Below are positions 39,756 through 51,168 of a stretch of DNA of 64,000 nt, one piece after another. The notes under the pieces are model-generated. The model was not told where the DNA came from. It searched no databases and saw only the letters and a list, made by a program, of their open reading frames with translations. Source of the stretch: Harmothoe impar (Eukaryota > Annelida > Polychaeta > Phyllodocida > Polynoidae). Location of the stretch: assembly GCA_947462335.1 (NCBI GenBank), contig OX381708.1:41977377-42041376 (forward strand). Direction: 5' to 3'. Position numbers and translations under genes: made by a program. The number at the start of each line of letters is the position of its first letter. Position 1 is the stretch's first letter.

Positions 39756-39914
39756 AAAAAATGTCTGTGCATGTCCGGCAACGCTCTCTGTCAGTGTGAC
39801 CAGCGGGGACTGGTCACCACGCAGGCAGGGGGGAGGGGGGTCAACCCCCACCTGGTGAGTTCAGAAGTAGGTCAGCGTGTCCCAGTTATAGTGCACACAC
39901 GAGTGTGTGCTTCA
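39756..39914 (-). repeat. DIRS repeat A1 (5' terminus)
   Basis: 159 bp identical to A2. It ends at GTGTGTGCTTCA; flanking DNA beyond 39914 is unrelated to that around A2/B1. Confidence 0.92.
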
Positions 39915-39996
39915 TCAAAACTCGTGGTGCAAAAAATATGTATGGGGACATAGCTGTTAAGTGGAAGCATCGCGCGTAATGTCTGCAAATACGTGA

Positions 39997-40287
39997 TAGC
40001 TCTCCCAGATGCGCGGACAGACGTTAACAGCGCAATCTTAATCTTACATCTTAAAATGTCTTAATCTATTAAAGGCAAAAAGAAAAGAAACCAAAAGAAA
40101 CGGGGGTTGGGGGCAGAGCCCTCCATTACATACTAGTCGACAAGCCTATCCCACAATGGACTGTAGTTTAAGATAGGATTAAGATAGGTTAAGATAATAT
40201 TTAGACAAATTTTAAGATAATTAAGACAATCTTAATTCTGTATTAAGATTGTGTTGTTAACGTTTGTCCGCGCACCTAGGAGAGCTA
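39997..40287. mobile_element. ~290-bp MITE with ~46-bp inverted ends
   Basis: The left end TAGCTCTCCCAGATGCGCGG and onward (39997-40043) is matched inverted at 40241-40287 with about six mismatches. Both ends lead into AATCTTAAT, and the interior repeats TTAAGAT units. Lies just outside the DIRS 5' end. Confidence 0.8.
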
Positions 40288-41169
40288 CCCTGGGCGTGCA
40301 TAATGTCCAGGCATGGTACTTAGACCTTGCTATAGCCATATTTATAGTTGTAAGTTCCCCACGAATCGTCTCACAAAAGACATGCAGGTACAGGGTTCCC
40401 ACGTGTTATGGAATAAAAAGTCGTCATGGAAAGTCATGGACTCATTTGGATTTTGCCGTAAGTCATGTGGAATGATATTAAGATTAATTAAGTTAACGAA
40501 ATTGTAGAATTTACCATTTGCTTTCTAGATTTTAGAATTTGTCTGGGTTAGCGCTAGGACTTGTATTCTATTAGCCAGTCTGGCGAATTTCTATCCATTT
40601 TGATTAGCCAAATCCAACATCGATTAACCAAACATTTTTGCTGTCCAATTTACCGTAGTCACAATTGTTTTGCAGCATTCTTAGAACAATGATGTAAATA
40701 TGGTAATTTTTCAAAAACTGTGGGTTAGTCTGGCCCTTTTACTTTCTTTTATGAATATTCATAATAAGTATTCATTTCTGCTGGAAAAGGGGTTTAAAAG
40801 CGGCAATTCGATTTAATTCAATTAATTTTCTAAAACTATGAACTACTTAAGAAAAGATTCTCAAAATTAATGATTAAAAGCTATTTAGAATGAAAAAATC
40901 CCCCCTCCTCCAAATGAAAACACTGGCCTATGCATTGTCTCCCTAAAAACAGTGACAGCTTTTAGTGGGACCGCTTTACGTGTATTTTATGTACAAGTAC
41001 ATAACACCACGCCTTTAGAGAGTAAACTAGAGTACATTGTATCATCTGTGTAGATATATCTCGATTACAAGAACTGGTATCTCGTGCACTTTCGTTTCCG
41101 TGGCTACATTCAAAGATGTGCACTTTGGCATACTAAGGCCTACAGTTTCTCCTCCGGCAATGATGGCTA
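40288..41169. other. Intergenic with one-ended CAGGGTTCCCAC fragment
   Basis: 40391-40455 carries the left end and GTCATGG units of the family at 14126-14434, with no right end. The remainder is AT-rich and unrecognised. Confidence 0.45.
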
Positions 41170-42036
41170 TATATGAAGAGTTTGGTTCCAAAACGCAATA
41201 AGCGCCAAAATACAAAATCGGGAGAAAATAGGTCAGGGGTATTGTGTAGGGTAAATTGAAAAAAATTGTGAAAAAAAAAATGGAAAAAGTATATTTATTT
41301 AGTAGATAGGGCCTGTCGAAAATTAAGTTTTTTTGCAAAACGCAATAAATCCAAAAGCAGTTTTTTTGCAAAACGCAATAAATCCACCTCACCAATGATT
41401 GTTTTTGTATGTAGGACTGTTTATTCTCTTATGTTTACAGTCTTAATAAGGCTTTATTGAATACAATCTTGGTCTATATTGTTAATAGCATTATTTGAAA
41501 ATAAAAAAACAATTTTATTTAGAAGGAATTTATAATATGGACACAAAAAACATGTTTTATGATTTTTGCGGATTTATTGCGTTTTGCAAAAAAACTGCTT
41601 TTGGATTTATTGCGTTTTGCAAAAAAACTAAATTGAGAAAATTAAATCCTATTTCTAAATCAAGGAAAAAAGATGCAAGGATTTTTAAAAGCTACTTGTT
41701 GGTGTTTCATGTATGTCCCACTATACCAAGAAAAAATAATATTTAAAAAAAAAAGGCCTTTACTGATTTTATGGACATATGCAGAAAAACTGATTTTGGA
41801 TTTATTGCGTTTTGCAAAAAAACTGAAAATTGAAATTAAATCATCCCTTTTATCTTAGAAAAAAAATCCAAAGATTTCAAAAATCGATTTCTAGGTATTT
41901 TATTTTTGGAACATTAATCATTAGTTATCAAAGAAAAATGCTTTCTATTCACCAATTTGTCAAAATCAAAAATACACTGTTATCTCAAAACTCATAAAAT
42001 GGATTTGTTGCGTTTTGCAACGAAACTCTTCATATA
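41170..42036. mobile_element. 867-bp inverted-repeat element with GCGTTTTGCAAAA arrays
   Basis: Ends TATATGAAGAGTTT...CAAAACGCAA and its complement. A 26-27-bp motif, GGATTTATTGCGTTTTGCAA followed by AAAAACT, occurs inverted at about 41328-41353 and 41361-41385 and direct at about 41570-41596, 41602-41628 and 41798-41825, plus shorter forms at both ends. Such subterminal repeats resemble transposase-binding sites. No ORF. Confidence 0.78.
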
Positions 42037-42877
42037 CAGTCAACTCCCTCTAATCCGGACACCCTTGGGACTATCCAAAAATGGCCGCAATAGCGAGGTG
42101 GCTGTACTGGAGGGAGTCAATGCTTAGTCCATAGAGAACATGGAATGCAAGCTCAGAGCTAACGGTGTCAATTACAATAGTTTTTCTTTCTAGTGTTTAA
42201 ACTAGAAGTACCCTGGAGTAGGGTGAAAATGAGTTATATGCATTGATATAAAAAAAATATAACAGGCATTTTAGTGTCATTTTAGTATCTTATTTATATT
42301 TTTTTTGACAATTGAAACGTGCTATTTAGCTACAGAACTTGTTTGGCTTATTTCAGTGTTGGGGGGTGGGGGGTGCAGATTAACAAAGACAATAGGCATG
42401 GTTTTACCCCCCCCCCCCTCACCTCCTCCCTCCTCTCCCCGCTCTCCCTCTCAGTCAGTCAAGCAGAACATGAGCGGGATGTGTCCGGGGGGGGGGGGGG
42501 GGGTGGGCAACAGGTTAAGCAAGGTGTTAAAGCTACCCCCCCCCCCTCCACCTCCACCCCCCCTCCCTTGGCTTGTTCCTTTACACGCTCCCCCCAGTGA
42601 CAAAAGTGACCTGAATCCACATGTAAGCTGGTAATTGGAAATACACGTCAAGATTTCACTAATTCTTTTTTTTACATATGGCCGCATTACAGAGAGTTAT
42701 TCTTCGTTTGGGACTGTAAAAAAGGTGGCCGCAGGGCGGGGTGGCCGCATTAGAGGGGTGGCCGCAATGGGGAAGTTTTTTATATTGAAATAAAGGAAAA
42801 AACGGTTGGGACTTTCCAAATATGGCCGCATTGGTGGGGTGGCCGCTATAGAGGGGTGGCCGTTAGGAGGGAGTTGA

Positions 42878-42880
<3 letters not shown>
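42037..42880. mobile_element. 844-bp pogo/Tigger-like nonautonomous element
   Basis: Starts CAGTCAACTCCCTCTAATCC (then GGACA) and ends GGAGGGAGTTGACTG, with TA on both sides (42035-42036, 42881-42882). The CAGT..ACTC...TAATCCGGA terminus and TA duplication are typical of pogo-type mariners. It contains repeated GGTGGCCGCA units and G/C tracts (42361-42600). No transposase. Confidence 0.82.

Positions 42881-42965
<85 letters not shown>
42881..42965. repeat. (TA)n microsatellite
   Basis: About 42 uninterrupted TA repeats starting exactly at the TA target duplication of the pogo-like element. Confidence 0.97.
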
Positions 42966-42967
<2 letters not shown>

Positions 42968-43625
42968 TACTTGCACAGGTATGTAGTACCATGAGGCATG
43001 ACAGGACTACCTTTCTCTTTCTCTTTCTGTTCACCTCATTATCCACTCCCATTCCCCCCGCCCTCACCTGTGTGTCTAGGTCTATATAATCTCGGGACTT
43101 TCGGGGCCCTTGGTGAGGGGTCTCCATGACACATAGCAAGAACATACACCTAATTGTGCATTTTCCTGTTATATGATTAGTTACAAGGCTTAATTGTCTT
43201 AATTACCTCCGCTCATCGGAAAATGCTTTTGTTTGTACAACACGGTCTACCAGGCCATACATTCATGCCAGGATAACTAAACGAAATTCAAATCAATTGT
43301 CGATTTTTTCAAGACATGGGACATGTCACCATATCGATTTTAAGAAATGCCCATGTCGTCATCGATCTTTAGAAATCACTAATGTCCCATAGCACTATCA
43401 AATTTTTTCTCCTGTCCCATGTCACTAAGCCCCAAGATGGTCCATGTCGCCGGGTCAAATTTAGGGGGCTAAGGTCATACTTTCATGTCCATTTTAACCA
43501 AAGTGGTTAGAGGGCTAAGAAATTTGAGGTTTCAGAGATCACCCTGAGGACCTTAGCATAGGAGGAGATAGGTCCTGGAGATATGTATACCGACTGAGTC
43601 CTATCCCTATGCCCTACAGGCCCGC
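42966..43625. other. Intergenic with CGACATGG-type repeat
   Basis: 43311-43450 contains GACATGGGACATGTC and TCGATTTTAAGAAATGCCCA units of the dispersed family. Otherwise nothing recognised. Confidence 0.5.
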
Positions 43626-44167
43626 CTACAGGTGTACACTGACGGCAATGTCATGCCAGAAACGGGGAGAGCATGCAGCTCTGCAGCTCTATATCCCTAC
43701 TCTAATCCACCAGAGTCAGTGGTAGCACAGGTATCTAATGGGGCCTCTAGCCTCCCCACTGAACCCCATGCCATAGATATGGCTTTGAGCATGCGAGATT
43801 GAGAGGACTTGGTCATTCACTCTGACTCTTTGGGGGCTATTCATTAGCTGTCTAATGGCCTTTAGTTAGGAAAGTTCAATTTACTGCTTTCGACAGGCAA
43901 GACCAGGGTTTACTCAAAGTTTTACACCCGGTTCCCTCATATGTACCATATGTAGGAGTCAAATATAACGATAGGGTAGATGCCCTTGCTAAGACAACAG
44001 CCCTTGTACCTATTCCTCCAACTAAGACCTCTTACCAGCCCAAGAAACAGATCAAGTCTGCTTTAAAGGTCACAATGCAGTCAGAGTGGGCTGACAGAGA
44101 TGAGGACAGCGATGCGTTAGATTTGATCCGCAATCCTGAAACAATAATAAAACAATCGAGAGAGTGA
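43626..44167 (+). pseudogene. RNase H domain relic of a non-LTR retrotransposon
   Basis: LQVYTDGN (Asp), SSLPTEPHAIDMAL (Glu) and VIHSDSLGAIH (Asp) mark an RNase H domain of the type at the end of I/Jockey-like LINE polyproteins. Several in-frame stops and a frameshift occur before VGVKYNDRVDALAKTTALVP, after which the frame runs to the stop at 44165-44167. Dead copy. Confidence 0.8.
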
Positions 44168-44420
44168 AGACTGCGAAGCCTTAAAGGGATTCTTTTCGAT
44201 TTTATTATGTATTTTTTCTCTGTGCTATGTCTGTACTCATTTTATCCGCTTTCTCTTTCCCTTTCTACCCCTCCCCACCTGCACACTATATGAATTGCCC
44301 TCACCTCAGTGACCATATTTATCCGCCCCCTCCCCTTCCCACATTCCCACTGCTATACAGTGTGCAAACATTCTTTGCATGGTTTCTCTTTACCCTGTGC
44401 CCTGATCATCATACCGCCAT

Positions 44421-44458
44421 CTGATTGGGTATTGCAACTAGATGGAAGTCAGTTATAA
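44421..44458 (+). promoter_or_regulatory. Y-box/TATA block of small membrane gene A
   Basis: CTGATTGG (inverted CCAAT, 44421-44428) and TTATAA (44453-44458) lie about 310-350 bp before the start codon. Surrounding bases (CATCTGATTGG-TATT-CA, AGATG-AG-CAG) are conserved with gene B at 47159-47202. NF-Y binding is inferred from the motif. Confidence 0.6.
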
Positions 44459-44769
44459 GAAGAGGTTCTGGTCTCAAGAAGACCAAAGCTCACCGGGGAG
44501 GAAGGAGAGAAAGAGTTGAGGAATCCGGGAAGAAATACCACCAGTCTGGAGGCACTATTCACAAATAAACTTATAGTATTTAAAGAAGCGCTCTACTGTG
44601 GAACTTTCAGGATATCCTTCATAACCTCGAGACAATTTCGCAAATAAAGCTCTCCTCATTTCTCCAAAGCAACTGGTTTTCGTCCTTGAAAGGGCGATTC
44701 GGATTTGGTAAAATTATACAATATTACCACATCATTGCCAAGGAGCTTTGTTCAGAAGGCACCAAGAAG

Positions 44770-45964
44770 ATGACCACCAAGTCTGTCTGTCGGAAGGCAC
44801 TGCTTCTCTTACTGGTCCTGCTGGTTGGATTCCTTCACGAAGTAAATGGTAAGAGTTTGAGTTTAAACTTTTTTTTTAAATTTCGTTGAAAATGCATAAA
44901 GCCGATCTACTCTTAACCCTTTTCATGTTCTATGGTGCATTACACCCTTTAATACTGTCATCGTAATGTAATGCTGCAACATAGGGCCTATATACGATGG
45001 CTATGGAGGAATCCCAGATAATTGGTCATTCAAATTCCAAAGAAATTTCAATTAAATTTGCTTTAAATTGTATAAAGCCAATGTAATTAAGGTCACTTTT
45101 ATATTATAGGTTATCGGTTTTGGTAATGATGCACACGATGACCATACTTGTAATTTGGGGAGTGACCATTCAGTTTAACTATATTTCGGAGGGGGAGAGG
45201 CTTTTTTCATTAACATTTCATCGGAATCCCAGTATGGATATTTTAATAATTTAATCAACAATTCATTGAAAATTGAATGGTCGAATAACCGGGCTTTGTC
45301 CAGCTTCCATGGCCATATTTTAGAATGAAAAAAAAACAACTCTTGTGAAACTTTGGTATACAAGTATCCGGTCCTGCGAAAAATTGACCGGTACTGGAGA
45401 TTTCGCAGGACTGGTTTAGTCGTGCCACACGAAGCCAGGCTAAACGTATACTTTCATAGGAAGGGAAAATCGATTACTGTCACTTATTTCATGCCAGATA
45501 CGAACGTTACCATAGTTTACTACTAAATAAATACCATATTCCACACACACCCATTGCATATCATGTTTGGTTCCTCATGAGCTGTGACATCATCATAAAT
45601 CGAATTTTGTTCTGATGGCCACAGTATATTATACATGTAATTGCAATTGACACATTATGCAATCGAAAATGGCATGCAATAAATTCAAAGTCCCACTTAG
45701 AATAGCTTGTCTATTTATATCATGTTTTTAATTGAAATAAATACTTGACACTATTCTTGTTTGCATTCTACAGGAAAGGCGACGAAGAGACCTCCGACTT
45801 CGAAGAAGGGTGTTGGTAGAGGTGGGAAATATGGTGACCTTATCGACGTCGCTGGTGACGTTCTTGGCGAACTAAGTCCAGGGGCGATAGCAGGGATTGT
45901 AATTGGAGCGATTGTTTTGCTTATCATTGGCGGTCTCGTGGTGTACTGCTGCTTCTGTAAATAA
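44770..45964 (+). CDS. Small single-pass membrane protein A (novel family)
   Basis: Exon 1 (44770-44848) encodes MTTKSVCRKALLLLLVLLVG FLHEVN, a textbook signal peptide, ending in phase 1 at a GTAAGA donor. Exon 2 (45774-45964, 191 nt) follows a CTACAG acceptor. The 89-residue product then has a basic, Gly-rich ectodomain of about 35 residues (KATKRPPTSKKGVGRGGKYG..), a TM helix (AIAGIVIGAIVLLIIGGLVV) and a short tail YCCFCK. Poly(A) signal AATAAA at 46192-46197. I do not recognise the family. Genes B (47468) and C (59868) share intron phase, signal peptide ending and architecture. The Cys cluster next to the membrane could be palmitoylated, and the basic ectodomain could be a released peptide; both are inference. 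Confidence 0.8.
45371..45411. repeat. Short hairpin in gene A intron
   Basis: GTCCTGCGAAA at 45371-45381 is complemented by TTTCGCAGGAC at 45401-45411. Confidence 0.7.
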
Positions 45965-46634
45965 CAGAAGACACACCATTCATAACTAATAGAACATACA
46001 AAGGTCCTTTCTTTTCCGTTTTGCTGCATCATATTTTGGTTCATTTCTGGACAATGAACAACTCAAAGGACCCAAAGGACCCAAAGGACATGCAATTACA
46101 TGTAGATTAACTAATTTACATAACATAATTATGTATCTCAAGACCATACTTCTCGTGTAACCTTGTTGGAGTACAATGAATCAATCGTTTGAATAAAATG
46201 TTATTATCAGAGCAACATACGTATCTATTTATCTGTTCATCTTTACGTAACGTGAAACGTGACCTTAATGCATGCATCAGTCATGGCATTGTATATAAAC
46301 CTATATCATGAAATGTCAATTGATTGTGGGAATTGTGGTATATCTTAAAGGTTTAGTAAACATACCGAACATTTATGATGAAAATTGATATGGATGTTCT
46401 TGTTTCTGTCAAGAAATTATATATCCCCAGTGATAGTAGTCAGGGTTGGTGGCAACTTGGTCTTTTTTGCGTACTAAGGGCAAAATTAAGTACTAGGTGG
46501 ACTTTTGAAGTTTTTTTCAGGTTATGGCATGATTATCCGGTTGCAGCATAAAACTAGTAAAAGAAGAATTCTGAATAAAACTGTCATGCACCACAAACTA
46601 TAAACTTCTTGGGTCTGTCGGGCTATACATGTAA

Positions 46635-47035
46635 GGCCAAAAAAAAAAAAAGGTTTGTTTCCAGTCACCCGACCGGGTCTACCAAGGCAGAAATGGCGAT
46701 TTTTTTTTTTTTTTTTGTTTGTTTGTCCATATTACAGTCTGTAAATCAGACAATTATCAACGATTTTGGAGTGAAAAATCTATTTTCACCCAAAAAAAGA
46801 TAACCGGAATATCAGACAATGTTGGACCAACAGGGGAAACCTGGGGGGTCGGGGCCCCACCCCTGCTGGATATTTTTTTAATTTTATTTTTAATAATTCT
46901 ATGAAATATTCAGGAATTTTCGGTAATCACAGGTCTTAAGGGGAGGAAGCAAAAAAAAAAAGAAAAAAAAAAATCCGACCGGCCGGGTCATGTGTCCAGG
47001 ACCACGTTACTGGAAACACACTTTTTTTTTTGGCC
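46635..47035. mobile_element. 401-bp GGCCAAAAAA MITE with TAA duplication
   Basis: Ends GGCCAAAAAAAAAA...GTTTCCAGT.AC and the complement, with TAA on both sides (46632-46634, 47036-47038). The 3-bp TAA duplication suggests PIF/Harbinger. Sits between genes A and B. Confidence 0.85.
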
Positions 47036-47158
47036 TAATACATTTGTAACATCAATTATACTCTCTCCTCACTGTGTCCCCCCTCCCCACTCTCTTTATT
47101 CCTACCCCCTCCTCTGGTTTGGCATCTCGTTTTCTGTCACATGACCCCTTTCTGTCAT

Positions 47159-47202
47159 CTGATTGGATATTACATAGATGAGAGCCAGGGAATGTGTTAT
47201 AA
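47159..47202 (+). promoter_or_regulatory. Y-box/TATA block of small membrane gene B
   Basis: CTGATTGG at 47159-47166 and TTATAA at 47197-47202, in a block alignable with that of gene A. Confidence 0.6.
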
Positions 47203-47467
47203 TTCAAACTTTCACTGAAGGAGAGTTACCCAAAGAGGAAGGATATACACAGCAATCCGGAGAAGCCACTACAGCAGGCTAAAGGCGATATCCACATGTA
47301 CACCCTTGTTCAAAGGAAGCTGTCGAAATTGGAAATAACACACCAATCTTTATAAATTCAAAACATTTTTGACGCTGCAGTTGAACTGGAAAGTTCAGGA
47401 CATAATCTACTGAACGTATATTGAGCGCTGATTGCTGAGAGCTGTTGTTGAACACACCACTAACAAG

Positions 47468-48654
47468 ATGGCCGCCAAGTCAGTGTGTGGGCAGGGGCTG
47501 GTGCTGCTGATGTTCCTCCTGGTGGGATGGCTTAATGCAGCTGATGGAGGTAAAAGTTGATTCCCATTCCATTCTTCGACCACCCCATGACAAGTCAAAT
47601 AGACAATATCTATAGTTTTCACCCCCTCCCTCTCAGTGTTGAAGTTTATTGCAGTATGCTCCCCCATTGGTCTCTTTTTAGTTATGCCCACGCTTGATTA
47701 TAGATACGGAGCGCCTCCTCTCCTCACCCTCTGCCCCCAAAGCTATTGATATAGGACTGGTTCTATGTATTCTTACCAATTTTGAAAAAGACCTGACAAA
47801 TTTTAGGAACCAAGTTTAAGCGTATAGCGTATGGTAATCCTGTGAGCTAGAACAACCTGTATTTTGACAAAGTCGGCAGGACAATTAACAGTCTCTGTGA
47901 AAGCTATTTTTGCCATGAAGGACATTCGGTCCTCCAGATCTCTTATTTCACAGGAAGGGATTATTTTACAGGCCCGGATACCTGAGGGCACTTTTCATAT
48001 CTCATAAAAATAATGTACAAAGCAACAATTTACATTGAATGAATAGAGCTTCCCTGGATATTCCTATTGAAACATTGTAATGTGTACAATTTAGAGTTAT
48101 GTTATTCAAAATGTTTATGCAAAATGTTTTTCTCTCTAGAAACCTTAATAATGCTCCGATTTACAAGCTGTAAAAACTGAGATGTAGCCAGAGATCCAGC
48201 CGGTCCAGCAGCATTTTAGGCGGCCATAGTATAGCCGGTGTCTGACACGTTTTCACGGAGACTGAATTAATGTGAAATGTGTTCACACAGAGCATTATAC
48301 ATGTAATCTCCTACCAATTTGGCCTCGCTCTAAATTGAAAAGATGATGAATGAAAAGCTCTTAACTGTCAATACTCAGTGATGGAGACTCTTTTTGGGGC
48401 AAACCCTGACTTTCTTTTTCTGACCGCTTCTTCATATTATATATACATTTGTGTATTTGACAGGAAACGCTACATCGAATCCTGATTGTCCCTCTGATGC
48501 AAGCATCAGTATCAAAGTTCCTCGTTTTGGCGAGGTCACTATTGACGATCCTGACAACGTTCTGGCTCCATGGATTATAGCAATAATAGCTATTGTAGGA
48601 GTTGCAGTTATACTTATAGTCCTAGGAGTTGGCATTTATCGATGTCGAAGTTAG
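47468..48654 (+). CDS. Small single-pass membrane protein B (novel family)
   Basis: Exon 1 (47468-47549) encodes MAAKSVCGQGLVLLMFLLVG WLNAADG, a signal peptide sharing KSVC and LLVG with gene A, and ends in phase 1. Exon 2 (48464-48654) is 191 nt, the same as in gene A. The 90-residue product has an ectodomain of about 35 residues (NATSNPDCPSDASISIKVPR then an acidic DDPDN stretch, with one N-glycosylation sequon NAT), a TM helix (WIIAIIAIVGVAVILIVLGV) and the tail GIYRCRS. Possible ATTAAA poly(A) signal at 48768-48773. The ectodomain is acidic/polar where A is basic, so the extracellular part has diverged while the frame of the gene is kept. Function unknown. Confidence 0.8.
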
Positions 48655-48855
48655 AGGAAGCATTTGGGGAATGTACAAACTAATTTGACAAATCGAATAT
48701 CTAGTTATTCAAATTGAACATAACGACACAGGCGCATCAGACACATGCTCGATATCAAAATGTAAAGATTAAAATTGAACAACTAGTTGTTCAAATCGAA
48801 AACCTAGTTGTTCAATTTAGAAACAAACTCTGATATCGCTTGCCATTGGCGCAAT

Positions 48856-48862
48856 ATATATA

Positions 48863-48929
<67 letters not shown>

Positions 48930-48981
48930 TATAAATATAAATATAAATATAAATATATATTATTATATTTATATAATTATA

Positions 48982-49045
<64 letters not shown>

Positions 49046-49060
49046 TATATATATAATAAA
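48856..49060. repeat. Compound AT microsatellite
   Basis: Two long (TA)n blocks (about 48870-48930 and 48985-49040) around a TATAAA-type spacer. Lies in the 3' flank of gene B and produces meaningless IYIYIY frames. Confidence 0.95.
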
Positions 49061-49293
49061 CAGCAGTCCAACATTATAGCACTCCAATGCACTATATGGG
49101 TATATATCTAAAACTGGACATCGACATCCATGTATCAGAGTCCTTCTAACAGAAAGCTATATTCAGTCTCATCAAAGTAGAAATACATAGGTTGCTATAT
49201 GAAGGAGAAGGCCATGTTCATGCCTATGTGTATGTCTGTGTGGTTGTACATGAGTCTGTGTCCATGAGTGTCTGCATTCATGCTACAGTCATA

Positions 49294-49757
49294 GGGTGTT
49301 TTTAGGGAAATTTCACTTTTTTGAGATTTTGAACTTTATTCTCGCCAAATCGGGTGTTTTTAGGCAAATTTCACTTTTTTGCCATTTTGAACTTTTTTCT
49401 CGCCAATTCAGGTGTTTTTGGGCAAATTTCACTATTTTGCAATTTTGAACTTTTTTCTCGACAAATAGGGTGTTTTTAGGCAAATTTCACTTTTTTGCGA
49501 TTTTGAACTTTTTTCTCGCCAAATAGGGTGTTTTTAGGCAAATTTCACTTTTTTGCGATTTTGAACTTTTTTCTCGCCAAATCAGGTGTTTTTAGGCAAA
49601 TTTCACTTTTTTGAGATTTTGAACTTTTTTCTCGCCAAATCAAGTGTTTTTAGGCAAATTTCACTTTTTTGCGATTTTGAACTTTTTTCTCGCCAAATAG
49701 GGGTTTTTTAGGCGAATTTCACTTCTTTGCGATTTTGAACATTTTTCTCGCCAAAAG
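49294..49757. repeat. 58-bp minisatellite, 8 units
   Basis: Units GGTGTTTTTAGGCAAATTTC + ACTTTTTTGCGATTTTGAAC + TTTTTTCTCGCCAAAT, period 58 bp, highly similar to one another. Confidence 0.93.
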
Positions 49758-50498
49758 CTGCGGAATCTGCCTCCATGCGTGATCCCATTGATGGACTCTG
49801 GATAGACCCATGCATAGTGAAGACCTACATAGTGGACATGAGGTCAAGTTAAAAACTGCAAGTCACTTGTTTTGCAACTTGCACTGAACTGAACCTAATA
49901 GCCCTTGAGTGGATTGTCAACAATCAATTAAACTATGACCAAACTCCCTCTATTTCGGAGACCAAATACACTATCAAATGATTTATATTTTTTCAAAATA
50001 ACACCCTGTGTGGAATGGCTCGGTATTCAGGAATCCTACTGCGAATAAAAAAGTGTCAAATTCTAATTCTAAATACATGAAAATTGAGAAATGCTGACGT
50101 TCACGGGTTATGTAGGAAATGTACTAAAAACAGCAAAAAAAGGCAACAAAACCCTAATTTTCTCAAAAACTGTTCAGTAGGATTTTTTCTAACTGAGGTT
50201 CCACTGTTTTCTACCCTCATATTACACATTGGCATAGAGAATACATTGACACCTAGTCAGGATTTTGCGCTAGGAGCAATCTGTGAGGCGAAAAACAGCC
50301 AAAATGAGCCACTGGTCTGAAGTATAAAACTGGGCATCGATCACTATAGAGCTACAAAGAGACAGAGAATCGATGTCCAGTAATTATATATATTATTATA
50401 TATATATATTATTATATATATAATTATATACGCGGCAGATAGGTAAACTGTTATAAAGATAGGTTATGTTAGAAATGGGGAAAGCGTGTGCAACGTAA
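49758..50498. other. Intergenic, nothing recognised
   Basis: AT-rich sequence with short TATATATTAT tracts (50385-50430). No exon seen. Confidence 0.45.
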
Positions 50499-50884
50499 GC
50501 TCGTACTCCACTAGGGCGACACAGCTACCTGCGAAACAGGGCGTTCTTTTAGGTCCTTTGTTCTCAAATAGATCGCCCTGTTTCGCTCTGTTTCACCCTA
50601 AATGTCGCCCTGTTCATGGGGATATTCAGGGCGACATTCAGGGCGAAACATAGCGAAACAGGGCGAAAAGCAGCGAAATGAGGAGAAATGTGTAATCCCC
50701 TGTAACACGTTATAGTCTTTATTGCATGAATGGATACCGGACCAAAATGTAATTGCTGAAAATCATATCAATAAACCGTTATGATGCATAACAAAAAAAA
50801 AAAAAAAAAATGTGCCAGAACAAAACACTAGAAGGATCGCCTCGTTTCACAGGGACCTGTGTCGCCCTAGTGGAGCGCAGGCTG
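50499..50884. mobile_element. Fold-back element 1 (CTAGGGCGACAC type)
   Basis: Left arm GCTCGTACTCCACTAGGGCG... and right arm ...CGCCCTAGTGGAGCGCAGGC are inverted. Inside, GGGCGAAACAG and GGGCGACATT units occur in both orientations. Same family as 52626-52925. Confidence 0.75.
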
Positions 50885-50946
50885 TAGCGCTATACATCCC
50901 TCCCTCTTTGATATTGGGTACGCATGTTATTATGTAATATAAATAT

Positions 50947-51168
50947 GTGCCTCTACATGGGTACCCCCAGTTTTGGCCGTGTCGCCGTGTCCATTTTCAG
51001 CAAAAAGGTCTGTGTCGTGTGTCGTTTTTATATATATAGAATATACTGGGGTCTTATAAAGATGTCTGTGTCTGTCGATTTTTAAAAGTGCCGTGTCGCC
51101 CGTGTCGATTTTTAAAAGTGCCGTGTCGCCGTGTCGCACGTGTCGAATTTTACCCCATGTAGAGGCAC
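50947..51168. mobile_element. 222-bp GTGCCTCTACATGG element
   Basis: Ends GTGCCTCTACATGGG and its complement. AAATAT is repeated exactly at both flanks (50941-50946, 51169-51174). The interior is a tandem of GTGTCGCCGTGTCGATTTTT-like units, echoing the CGACATGG families elsewhere. Confidence 0.8.

Larger units (their letters stand above)
32990..39914 (-). mobile_element. DIRS-order retrotransposon with split direct repeats
   Basis: Reading the minus strand: repeat A1 (39914-39756), gag (39697-38018), RT-RNase H (37999-35681), tyrosine recombinase (35811-33409, interrupted), repeat B1 (33379-33284), A2 (33283-33125), a 39-bp spacer, B2 (33085-32990). The A1-ORFs-B1-A2-B2 order is the split-direct-repeat layout of PAT/Ngaro-type DIRS elements, which integrate with a tyrosine recombinase and leave no target duplication; none is seen here. 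A1/A2 (159 bp) and B1/B2 (96 bp) look identical, so the insertion is young. No methyltransferase or hydrolase frame was recognised, so the exact clade is open. Confidence 0.9.

Noticed and set aside
42697..43145. Overlapping frames of ~100 codons with IYIYIY runs
   Set aside because: They are translations of the TA microsatellite; the same happens at 48808-49092.
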